DNA of 64,000 nucleotides from Ailanthus altissimus (Eukaryota > Streptophyta > Magnoliopsida > Sapindales > Simaroubaceae): positions 3,177,001-3,241,000 of the forward strand of contig OX327697.1 in assembly GCA_946807835.1 (NCBI GenBank). Direction: 5' to 3'. This document shows, piece by piece, positions 50,181 through 60,401 of the stretch. The position numbers were made by a program, and so were the translations under genes. Each line of letters starts with the position of its first letter. Position 1 is the first letter of the stretch. The notes beneath the pieces were generated by a model, which did not search any database, was not told where the DNA came from, and saw nothing but the letters and a program-made list of their open reading frames with translations.

Positions 50181-51542
50181 CAACCCTCAACCAGCTTATT
50201 GCTAGTCTCTAGCAATTCAAGCATAAATAGAATATGCAAAATTACCTAAGCATTTCAATCAAAACGTTAGTTCAAGATCACTGTTGCTATTATGGTTTTT
50301 TCAATTATAACTTCCAAAATTTGTGTGTGTGTGAATTAAGCCATAACCATCTTACCACAAATCACAATAGATATAGACTTGAGAATTTCTCCAAATAAAA
50401 GTCTCAACTCCATATTCTCACAGGTGTATGACTATTTAAAAGGTTAGGACTTCTCTTATGGAGTTGGAAAACAGTTAAGCACTCAAGAAAAAGTCATTTT
50501 TAAGGACAGACATACAAACTAACATTGATCCAAAGATAGAAAAATCATTTGTTTAAAAATCAATTATTCCTATCATACGCTAGCTTTAGAACTTTAATTG
50601 GCTTATGAGAATAATACAAATATAACTTGGTGAGAAAATAGCTTTACAAAATATTTGTCTTCTAAAATTGAATAAAGATTTGATTAAACTGAATTGCTTC
50701 CTCTTCTTTTTTTTTTTTTGCTTGCTTTTTTTTTGATTTTTTTTTTAATATTTTTGAATAATACAAAGAAGCATTACAAAGGTTTCTCACCAAATTATAT
50801 TATACGCAAATGCAACCAACTTATTCCATAATTTAAATAATATCAATCTAAATAAAAATTAACCAATTCAAAGGATCAATGAAGGTTCATAAGCTATTTT
50901 CTCAACCTTTCCACTTATTCACAAAATATATGTGAGATTTAGAAAAATATATACTTAAACATGGGAATTCTTTTGGCTATATAAATTGAATCATCCATCT
51001 TACCACAAGGCTTAGCATTGTGCTCAAAAATATTTTGGAAGTCATTCTTTAGAAATCTAGATAGAAACAGTGACTCAACCTAAACAATTCTGAAATCATA
51101 CTTAGGCAGAAAAGTAAATTCCTTTATACAAGAATTACCAAGACTACAAGCAGTAAATGACAATGCATGAAATATAAAACAAAACAAAAAGTTAGTTAAA
51201 ATGCATTTCAAAAGTTAGTACTAAAACTCCTTACTCTGCTATTCTAATTTGACCTAGAATGCGTCTCAAGAGTTCAAGAATGAACTCTTTACTCTGCCAT
51301 TTTAATCAAATGTCGGACTGCAATTGTTTTGTTTTTTTTTTTTTTTGCAAAATGCAACGTATGTCTACTATCCTCCCCCCAAACCAGATGAAACATTGTC
51401 CTCAATGTTTAAATAGAAAGAGATAAAGTATAGGAGACATTACCTGAAATGCCAGTTATTTGAAAGAAATAAACCTGAGAGACACTTAAGCAAATATAAA
51501 CTAAAATGATGATGCTGATAAATAAATAAAACAAAGAAAAAT
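50181..51542 (-). other. Non-coding 3' region of element G with polypurine-like tract
   Basis: Between the LOG-like gene and the 3' LTR. On the minus strand AACATTGAGGACAATG followed by GGTTTGGGGGGAGG (51371-51408) is the Athila/Tat-type purine signature. GGTTGAGGGTTG directly abuts the LTR at 50181 and is the likely primer tract for plus-strand synthesis. Otherwise AT-rich with homopolymer runs near 50706 and 51330. No env-like ORF seen here. Confidence 0.7.
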
Positions 51543-52190
51543 TTACAAACGAAGTGTCAGATCCAATTTTCGCTTGTTAAGGCCCACTGACCAATCGATT
51601 CGAGTTATTGCTGGGTCAGGTTCGTAGGTAACTGCCTGTAATTTGTTAATCAGTTCATCCGCCTCAGTAGCAGAAACCAGGATCTGTCGTGTCGAATATG
51701 AAATAAAATTCTGTTCTACAGCTTGATCAAGAAAACAAAGTAAGCAATCAAAATAGTTATTAACATTCAATAAACCTATGGGTTTTCGGTGAATATTCAG
51801 TTGAGCCCAAAAGACAATTTGAAAATTTTCATCCAAGGTACCAAAACCACCTGGTAAAGCAATAAAAGCGTCTACATTGCAAAGTATTCTAGCTATACGT
51901 TCATGCATGGATGAGACTCGTAATTCTTCCCCTATTATTTTCCCGGTCAGGTTTTCCACGGCTAAAGCTGTAGGAATAATACCTAAAACTTGACTTCCTC
52001 CTAAATGTGCAGCTGTTGACACACACCCCATTAACCCAAGGCTACCCCCTCCATAAGTCAAATGAATTTTTCTTACAGCTAATATTTTTTCTAGATTGTT
52101 TGCTGCTTCTACAAACACTTTACTCTCCCCAGGACTAGATCCACAAAATACACATATATTTCAAAATTGTTGAACTGGGGTTTCCTCCAT
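51543..52190 (-). pseudogene. LOG: LOG-type cytokinin riboside 5'-monophosphate phosphoribohydrolase copy carried by element G
   Basis: LOG enzymes release active cytokinin bases from their riboside monophosphates. On the minus strand an ATG at 52190 opens a 215-codon frame, the usual LOG length, with one stop: TGA at codon 10 (52163-52161), in the sequence where relatives have Lys-Arg before ICVFCGSS, so probably CGA to TGA. After it the frame is open to 51543. The Rossmann glycine motif GGGSLGLMG is at residues 47-55. The signature MHER (95-98) and PGGFGTLDE (113-121), which supply the catalytic Arg and Glu, are complete. Plant LOG genes have several introns and this copy has none, so it looks like a captured processed transcript. 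Without the first strand of the fold, downstream initiation is unlikely to give a working enzyme, but this is not certain. Confidence 0.9.
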
Positions 52191-52242
52191 ATTTACACTC
52201 ACCTTCATCTCAATATATGAAGATGAAGAAAATGAGGTGCTG

Positions 52243-52250
52243 TATTTATA
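52243..52250 (-). promoter_or_regulatory. TATA box upstream of the LOG-like gene
   Basis: On the minus strand CTCTATAAATACAGC contains a canonical plant TATAAATA about 53 bases before the ATG, with a short CT/A-rich leader (CTTCATCTTCATATATTGAG). It suggests that the copy can have its own transcript. Position and match are good, activity is untested. Confidence 0.6.
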
Positions 52251-52431
52251 GAGTACCAAATGATAACAATGATTATGGTAACCCGACAGTTTGTCAAAAG
52301 AGAGTTAAAAATAAAACACAAAAATTTAAACATAATGACCCACATGCATTATTGAACAAAAATATTTGAATTTAAGACATCTATATAAGTAGCCCTACTA
52401 TTCATAAAATAAAGTTTGAAATTAAAACACA

Positions 52432-53415
52432 TATATTTACAAGTAGTTGTGATTGTGGCTCACATTTTCCTCTGGTTTTACGTCCAGTAACGGCAACGTG
52501 AACTTCTCGATTTATGGAACAAATTCAAAAATGAACATCAACGGTATAGTCTCGGGAATCTGACTCTAAAAGACTAAGAGATGAACTTTTATGTGTAGTA
52601 AATCTATTTCCATGCTTTGATTCGGTGTCAAGAGCTACAAATGTTGTAAGTTTGGTTTTGATTAAACTCTTATCTATTCTATTTTCTATAATCCAGAGAT
52701 TATAATTCTCATGTCTCATATAAGTCCAGTCATACTTTTCTTATGTGATTCTTGGTGAACTATAATTGTTACTGGTGACATTGGTTTATATATTAATCTT
52801 TTACTGCAGTATTGTCAAATTGATATATTGTCGATCTTGGATAACATATAAGGGCAATAAATGTTTAATATTCAAGTTGATCTTTTACTGCAATATTATC
52901 AAAGTGATATATTGTCGATCTTAGATAACTTGTATAAATGAACATGATGTATGTTAATGCTTGTAAAGAGAAAGTTAATTGATTTGGTCCATGATAACTG
53001 CTGATTTTGAATTTCCCCGGCAACGGCGCCAAATTTTTGTTTACACTCAAAATATAACGCGGTTATCGCAGTATAGATTGAGATGTCGATCCTACGAGGA
53101 AGCTTTTGGCAAAATAGGTTGGTGAAGTAAAATATTAAAGAGGTAGCAAAGGATAAAATTAATTGATGAGATGAAATTGTTTATGAATTGAAGAAAATAT
53201 CTTATGATGATTTAAGCAAGGCTTTGAGAATCACAATTATGCTTTATAAATCTACTCTACACTTTGATTCAATGCTTATAACTCAATTGAAAGTTTCACA
53301 TCCCAAACAGTCAATCGAAAGATATGTAAAATATAGCACATTTTATAACACATGTATTTACAAGTAGTTGTGATTGTGGCTCACATCTTCCTCTGGTTTT
53401 ACGTCCAGTAACGGC
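52432..53415. repeat. Scrambled mosaic of LTR, primer-site and ORF fragments in element G
   Basis: In + coordinates: 52432-52494 is a direct copy of 53360-53415 (end of the unidentified ORF). 52493-52573 is an inverted copy of 53482-53562. 52574-52970 is an inverted copy of part of the element's own LTR (about 60747-61135). 53014-53031 is a second tRNA-Asp primer site. 53038-53359 is a direct copy of the LTR end (60402-60733). The two LTR pieces are adjacent in the real LTR but in opposite orientation here. The arrangement suggests strand switching during reverse transcription or self-integration. The small frames at 52525 and 52865 are by-products. Confidence 0.88.
53014..53031 (-). promoter_or_regulatory. 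Duplicate tRNA-Asp primer-binding site inside the mosaic
   Basis: Reads TGGCGCCGTTGCCGGGGA on the minus strand, a full match to the plant tRNA-Asp 3' end. The functional copy at 60382-60399 has a TA in place of TG at its start. Confidence 0.85.
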
Positions 53416-53976
53416 TTAAATGCCCTCTATGGGTCGGGGATAGGCTTTCCATCCAATTTTCTTATAAATTGGCAAACAGGGTCTTTTAGAGTCAGATTTC
53501 CGAAACTATACCGTTGATGTTCATTTTTGAATTTGTTTCACAAATCGAGAAGTTCACGTTGCACGAGCCCACAGGGATGCGTCTCAAGAGTCAATAGGAT
53601 ATCATCCAAAGACTCCTTACTCAGTCCATCCTTAATGAACTGAATTTTGTCTTCTCGATTTCTAGATACAAATCCTAAAGAACGACAACTCTGATTACAA
53701 TTCCATCGAGCACATTTATGACAGGCTTTGTAACCTTTTTGCTCGTCGCCTTTTGGCATAAGAGCTTCTTCCAAGACCAGGCATATGAGAAACAAAATCA
53801 TTTTCAAACTTACCAGACAACCGAACCTTGGCTTCAATTAACCAACGAAGGTCCACAGGGATATTACCCAACATCAATAATCTTAGTCTTTCACACCGTG
53901 CTTTGTAAATCTTAAGTAGAGCATTTTGAGGCAATGAAGCAAAACGTTTTTTAAGGTTGGCAAGAATGCGATCCAT
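53354..53976 (-). pseudogene. Unidentified post-pol ORF of element G (ORF-X), Cys motif
   Basis: Not recognised. An ATG at 53976 opens a Lys/Arg/Leu-rich frame (MDRILANLKKRFASLPQNAL) of 86 codons. The frame then has to change near 53740-53790 to keep a conserved-looking second part with CHKCARWNCNQSC (C-x2-C-x4-C-x3-C, about 53723-53685), a possible zinc-binding cluster. A helical stretch (REDKIQFIKDGLSKESLDDI) follows, then a TGA at 53540-53538 and a TAG near 53430, ending at about 53354. An inverted partial duplicate at 52493-52573 keeps Trp where the main copy has TGA, showing that the stop is a later mutation. It sits where Athila elements carry env-like ORFs, but no signal peptide or clear membrane anchor is evident. 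Confidence 0.6.
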
Positions 53977-54051
53977 TTTGAAAGAAAGAAAAGAGATGAA
54001 TGCACAGTTTGAGGGACAGTTTTTAGGGAACTGAGAAATCGACTTTAATAG

Positions 54052-57000
54052 TCACGGAGTACCGTATCCGCCACTTGACCGGGAAATAAAATCACACTGA
54101 AGAAAAAATAAAAAGAAGAAAATAAAGTATGCAAGAAAATAAAAGCAAAAGTAAAAGGTCAAAAGATAAAATATAGACAAAATATAAAATATGGTACAGA
54201 TAGATTGAACCTGATCAATCACGATAGACAGGATCCACAAGAGGATCTCGCCTAGGTACATAGAGTCATCTACCTTTTCCACGTAGCTTTTTAGCCGCTG
54301 TCCATTCACTTTGAAAGTCTGTCCATCAGTGGGGTCTTCTATTTCAACAGCACCATTAGGAAAAACATGTCTTACCATAAATGGACCAGTCCATCGAGAT
54401 CTCAACTTTCCAGGGTGTAAATGCAATCGAGAATCATAAAGATAGACCCGTTGATTGGGCTCACAGTGTTTCCTTGAGATCTATTTATCATGAGCTACTT
54501 TCATTTTAGCTTTGTAAATTCTGGAGTTGTCATATGCGTCATTTCGTAGCTCTTCTATTTCTGACAATTGTAACTTTCTCTGGAGACTTGTAGCATTCAA
54601 ATCAAAGTTAAGGGCTTTGACAGCCCAATAAACTTTATGTTCTAGCTCAACAAGTAAATGGCCAGCTTTCCCATAAACAAGCCGGTATGGGGACATTCCT
54701 AAGATGGTTTTGTATGCAGTACGATATGCCCATAATGCATCAGAAAGGCGTAGAGACCAATCTTTGCGATTCGGGTTAACCGTCTTTTCCAAAATCTATT
54801 TAACCTCTCTATTTGCTAGCTCAGCTTATTCATTTATCTGTGGATGGTATGCAGTGGAAACTTTGTGAAGAACACCATACCTACGCATCAAAGCTTCAAA
54901 AGAACGATTACAAAAAATGTGTTCCTTGGTCACTAATGATGACACGTGGTGTACCGTACCTAGATAACACATTTTCTTTTAAAAATTTTACCACAGTTGT
55001 ATTATCATTAGTACGACAAGCTACAGCCTCCACCCATTTTGATACATAGTCAACACCTAAAAGGATGTAAAGATAGCCAAAAGATGAAGGAAAATGACCT
55101 ATAAAATCGATACCCCAATAGTCAAATATCTCGATAACAAGAATAGGGTTAAGAGGCATCATATTTCTTCGAGATAAAGCACCTAACTTTTGACATCTTT
55201 TACAGGAATGACAAAAATTATTAGTGTCTTTGAACAAAGTGGGCGAATAAAGACCACACTGTAAAATTTTCACAACTGTCTTCTTTATAGAAAAGTAGCT
55301 ACCACAAGCAGCATTATGGCAAAAATTTAAGACACTAGAAACTTCACTTTCAAGAATGCAACGTCTCATGATTTGGTCAGGACAGTATTTGAAAAGATAT
55401 GAATCATTCTAATAAAAATTACGTACTTCAACCAAGAACTTACGCTTATCTTGTGCACTCCAGTCAAATGGAAGTTCACCACAAACCAAATAATTTACGA
55501 TATGTGCATACCAAGGTATTTGGCTTATAGCAAAAAGATGTTCATCGGGAAAATTATCTCAAATTGGTGGCAAATCAGTGGAGTCAGTGAACTCAAGGCG
55601 GGACAGATGATCAGCAACAATATTTTCAACGCCTTTTTTATATTTGATGGTTATATCAAATTCCTGCAAAAGAAGAATCCACCTAATTAAACGGGCTTTA
55701 GCATCCTTTTTAGAAAGAAGGTACTTAAGGGCTGCGTGGTCAGTAAAAATAACAATAGGTGAACCAATCAAATAAGAACGAAATTTATCTAAGGCAAAAA
55801 CAACAGCTAATAGTTCTTTTTCAGTAGTAGTGTAATTCATTTGAGCATCATTCAAAGTCCTACTAGCATAATAAGCAACAAAGGGTTTTCCCTCCCTCCG
55901 TTTCCCAAGAACTGCTCCTACAGCATAATTACTTGCATCACACATAATTTCAAATGGGAGGTTCCAATCCGGTGATTGCATGATAGGAGCGGTGGTGAGT
56001 TTGGCAATGAGTGTTCAGAATGCCTCCTCATACTCTTGTGTCCATGTAAATTCTGCATCTTTTAGCAAAAGGTTACACAATGGTCTAGATATGGCAGAAA
56101 AATTTTGTATAAACCTTCTATAAAAGCCAGCATGTCCAAGAAAGGATCGGACATCTTTTACCGTTTTGGGTGTAGATAATTTAGAGATTAATTCAATTTT
56201 TGCCTTGTCAACCTCTATCCCTCTTTCAGATACAACATGCCCTAAAACGATTCCTGAAGATACTATGAAATGACATTTCTCCCAATTTAGCACAAGTCCT
56301 TTTTCTTCGCACCTACTCAAAACAGATTTCAAGTTAAGTAGGCATAAATCAAAAGAATTACCAAAAACAGTCAAATCATCCATAAAGACTTCCATGCATT
56401 TTTCAACCATATCAGAGAAAATACTCAACATGCAAAGCTGGAAAGTAGCTGGTGCATTACATAATCCAAATGACATTCTACGAAAAGTATAAGTACCAAA
56501 AGGGCATGTAAAAGTAGTTTTTTCTTGATCTTCTATAGCTATCTCAATCTGATAGTACCCTGAATACCCATCAAGATAGCAATAAAAAGGATGTCCAGCT
56601 ACACGTTCTAAAATTTGGTCGATAAAAGGCAATAAAAAATAGTCTTTCCTAATGGCTGTGTTTAACTTTTTATAATCAATACACATTCTCCAACCACTTA
56701 CAACCCTAATTGGAACAGGTATCCCATTCTCATTTTCAACAACAGTAACCCCAGATTTCTTAGGAACTACTTGAGTTGGACTTACCCATTGACTATCAGA
56801 AATTGGGTAGATTATACCCGCATCTAATAGTTTCAAGACCTCTTTCTTCACTACTTTTTTCATTGTTGGGTTAAGTCTTCTTTGTGGGTCTCTACGAGGT
56901 TAGGCACCTTCCTCTAAATGAATTCTATGGGAGCATATCAATGGAAAAATACCCTTAATATCAGCTATGGTCCAACCTAGTGCAGACTTATGTTCTTTTA

Positions 57001-57382
57001 ACAATTTTATCAATTTTCCCTCTTGTTCAGCACTAAGTTCAGAAGAAATGATGATAGAAAAGGTATCACCTGGTCCCAAGAATACGTGTTTCAAACCTTT
57101 GGGCAGTAGAGAAAGCTCAACTTGTGGTGTCTCAAGGTTTAATGGTTTTGGTCTCTCCCTCTCTCGTGGTAACTCTTTAAAGCGTGGCTGCCAAAATCAA
57201 GTCCCTTTATGCTGTGAGTCAGAAATACTAAACACATCAGTTGTTACATCAGGATAATACAATTCTTCAAAATCAAAATTAAGAAGGTTTTTCGAAGAAT
57301 CATAACCATGATTTTTATAAGCTTCCTCTGCTACAAGTGTGTCTATCATATATGAATGATAGCACTCGTATTCTTCTCGTGG
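54052..57382 (-). pseudogene. Element G pol: RT, RNase H, integrase
   Basis: Minus-strand frame continuous with gag-protease. RT at about 57094-56015 shows WRMCIDYKKLN, FMDDLTVFG (catalytic Asp pair intact) and LGHVVSERGIEVDKAKIE. RNase H at about 55981-55559 has [26 protein letters not shown] and [10 protein letters not shown]. Integrase at 55369-54481 has the HC-type CHSCKRCQKLG, then GIDFIGHFP and VIISDQGTHF. The C-terminal domain PGKLRSRWTGPF follows near 54411. Stops interrupt it near 57199, 56899, 56014, 55558, 55411, 54840, 54795 and 54481, all one transition from Gln, Arg or Trp codons. One extra T in a run at about 54908 shifts the integrase frame. Confidence 0.95.
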
Positions 57383-59502
57383 TTATTTGCCAATATTGAA
57401 AATGTTCACCTCAAGAGTCATATTCCCAAAAGATAATTTTATTAGACCATTTTTGTAATTAATAAGAGCGTTAGCAGTGGCTAGAAAAGGTCTCCCCAAA
57501 ATAAGAGGGATTTTTGACTCCATGTTAACAACAGAATGAGTATTTAAAACAAGAAAATCAACAGGGTAGTAAAATTTATTAATTTGCAACAAAACATCTT
57601 CTACTATTCCCCATGGTTTCTTAATTGATCTGTCAACTAATTGTAGGACTACAGATGTTGGTTTAATCTCACCAAGTCCCAACTGCAAGTAAATAGAATA
57701 AGGCATTAAATTTACACTTGCTCCTAAGTCCAATAAAGCTTGACCAAACTCATGTGTCCCAATTTGGCAGGAGATTGTGGGACATCCTGGGTCTTTATAC
57801 TTGGGTGGTGTCTTTTGTTCGATCATTGCACTTACCTGTTCTGCCAAAAATGCAGTTTTCTTTACATGGTGTTTTCTTTTGATAGTGCATAAATCCTTGA
57901 TGACTTTGGCATAAGTTGGAACCTGCTTAATCAAATGCAACAAGGGACGATTAATCTTAACTTGTTTTAAATGTTCTAAAATCTCACATTGAATTTCTGA
58001 GTTTTTCCCAACCGGTCGAAGAGCTTGAGGAAAAGGCACTGGGATTGAAAACTTATTTTCAGGCTCTTTTTCCATTGTGGCCTCTTTTTCAAGAGGAGAG
58101 TCTTTGCTATTTGTAGATGTGTTAATTTCAGAAGTAGGCTCACTTATAATCTTACCACTTTGAGTAATGATGACATTGACTTCTTTGAGATTTTCAACAT
58201 TAGAAGTAGAAGCTTGTGCCATGAATTGTCCTTTCGGATTGGATTGAGGTTGAGATGAAAACTTACCTCGCTCTTGTACAGTTAAAGCACTGGTCAACTT
58301 TGTGATTTGACTCTTGATTTCTTTGTTTTCGTCTACCACCTGTGCAAGAATTGTTTCAAATTTTTTATTAGTCTTACTTTGTGCCTCCATAAATGCTTGT
58401 AATGTATCCTCTAAAGAACTCCTAGTTGGTCGTGCATTATATTGAGGTGCAACATAAGACTTGGGTGCTTGTTGTTCTTGTTTCCACTGGCTGTTGGCTT
58501 GTTGGTCAGATTTCCAACTGAAATTTGGGTGGTTTCTCCAGCTAGGATTATATGTTTCAGAGTATGGTGAATAAGGCTTCTTATACATCCCTAGGGCATT
58601 ACATTGTTCCTCATATATCCCTCTCATCTCACTATACGTAGAGCAATTCTGAGCTAAGTGTTCTGCTCCTCCACAGACAAAACAGACATCGTGTGACTCA
58701 ACTCTAGCAACCGTATGGGTGACCTTTCTATCTTTGATTTCAAGGCCTTTAACTCCCTAGTTAAGACCTCTAATTGGGCTTTGAGGTTATCCTCTTCCCT
58801 AAGATGGAAAACTCCATTGGGTCGTGACCTATTTGTGCTTTCAGCAATGCTAGGTCCAATCCATGTATGGGCTTTTTTGGCTAAGTCATTAAGGAATTCT
58901 ATGGCTTCCTCAGGATCTTTATGAAGGAACTCCCTATTACACATCATCTCAACAAATTGGCACTCTCTAATTGTGAGTCCCTCATAGAAATAACTTACCA
59001 AGCGCCAATTTTCATACCCATGGTGAGGGCACAAATTTAGCAACTATTTAAACCTTTCCCATGCTTGATATAATGTTTCACTGTCTTTTTTAGAGAAGGA
59101 AGAAATTTGTCTTTTCAGGCCATTAGTTTTGTGTTGTGGGAAGTATTTATTGAAAAATGCTTGGGTCATTTCTGCCCAAGTTCCTATAGACCTCGGCCTC
59201 AAAGAGTATAGCCAACTCTTTGCTTTGTCTTTCAAAGAAAAACGGAAGAATTTAAGTCTAACAGTGTCTATGGCTTCAGGTTGGCTATGGAAGGTGGCAA
59301 TTACCTCTTCAAATTCCCTAACATGTACATAAGGATTTTCACTATCTAGACCATGAAAAGTGGGAAGAAGTTGTATCATTCCAGGTTTAAAATCCGAATG
59401 TGATGTGTTAGGTGGAAATATAATGCATGATGGTGTGGCTGTGCGAGTAGGACGCAAGTAATCTTTTAGAGTTCTAATGGGATTTTCTTCGTGTTGGCTC
59501 AT
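57383..59502 (-). pseudogene. Element G gag and protease
   Basis: ATG at 59502 (MSQHEENPIRTLKDYLRP). The retrotransposon gag core lies between 59370 and 58930 (RLKFFRFSLKDKAKSWLYSL, TLYQAWERFK). TAG at 59046-59044 replaces a Gln in the core. A frameshift near 58750 precedes the zinc knuckle CFVCGGAEHLAQNC (58681-58640), which is in frame with the following 414-codon block. The aspartic protease near 57740-57700 has LLDLGASVNLMP, the Athila form of the active site, followed by ILGRPFLATA. The block ends in a TAA (57383-57385) that looks like a mutated Gln codon joining protease to RT. Confidence 0.94.
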
Positions 59503-59704
59503 TGTGTTAGAATTACAAGATGAACTAGAAGGTGAATTCTCTTCACTTACAAATTATAGGGGTGGTTCTAGTTCTAGTTCTCTCACAAATCTTTCTTGTT
59601 TGTTTCTAAGTCGATGCATACATCCTAACAACAATTTTTTTTTTTTTAAGGAAGGAAATGCTTAAGGAAAATTAAAAAGTGGAATAAAACACAACAAGAA
59701 ATAG

Positions 59705-60275
59705 AGATGAGTTAGGTGGTAAGACCAACCATAAAATATAAATACAATAACTAAATAAAAGACTGTAAAGTACGATAAAAAAAAGTACAATAAATAAATA
59801 ATAAAAAGAAAATACAATAAGTAAATAAATATAAGGTTAGGCGGTAGAACTGGCCATTAAAATAAAAAAATACAACATATTAACTAAAGAAAATAAAGTG
59901 CAATAAATACGTAAAAGAAAATGAAAATAAAGTACAATAAAAAAAGTGCAATAAATAAATAAAGTACAATAAAAAATAAAGAAACTAAGTTAGGCGGTAG
60001 AACCAGCTACAAAATAAAAAAAAAATACAACAAATTAACTAAAGAAATAAAGTACAATAAATAAATAAAAGAAAGTGAACGAAGTTAGACGGTAAAATCA
60101 GCCATTAAAAAAAAGTGCAATAAATAAATAAAAAAAAATAAAGTGCGATAAATAGATAAAAGAAAATAAACCAATTAAGCGGTAAAACCAGCCATTAAGA
60201 TAATATAAAATATAACAAATTAACTAAAAACAATAAAATAAATTAGGTGGTAGAACCAACCGTGAATAATAAATA
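59705..60275 (-). repeat. Six hairpin-forming repeats in the leader of element G
   Basis: The + strand word GTTAGGCGGTAGAACCAGCC recurs near 59710, 59836, 59988, 60082, 60174 and 60242, separated by 65-150 bases of A-rich AATAAATAAAAGAAA-type sequence. On the RNA (minus) sense GGCUGGUUCUACCGCC can fold into a six-pair stem with one bulge and a three-base loop. It lies between primer site and gag. Confidence 0.85.
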
Positions 60276-60381
60276 AATTACAACAAAGGAAATAAAACTA
60301 AGATTTTACAAAGAAAAGAAAATATACAAAGTTACCTTTAGTATTTATAATCGCAACCGACTTTCGCTTAGTGTGCTTCCC

Positions 60382-60399
60382 CGGCAACGGCGCTAAATT
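60382..60399 (-). promoter_or_regulatory. tRNA-Asp primer-binding site of element G
   Basis: Minus strand TAGCGCCGTTGCCGGGGA, matching the plant tRNA-Asp 3' end (TGGCGCCGTTGCCGGGGA) except at one base, two bases inside the 5' LTR end. This primer is characteristic of Athila elements. Confidence 0.9.
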
Positions 60400-60401
60400 T
60401 T

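Noticed and set aside
50181..51542. Search for an env-like ORF typical of Athila elements
   Set aside because: No long frame, signal peptide or membrane anchor. The LOG-like gene and ORF-X occupy the usual position instead.
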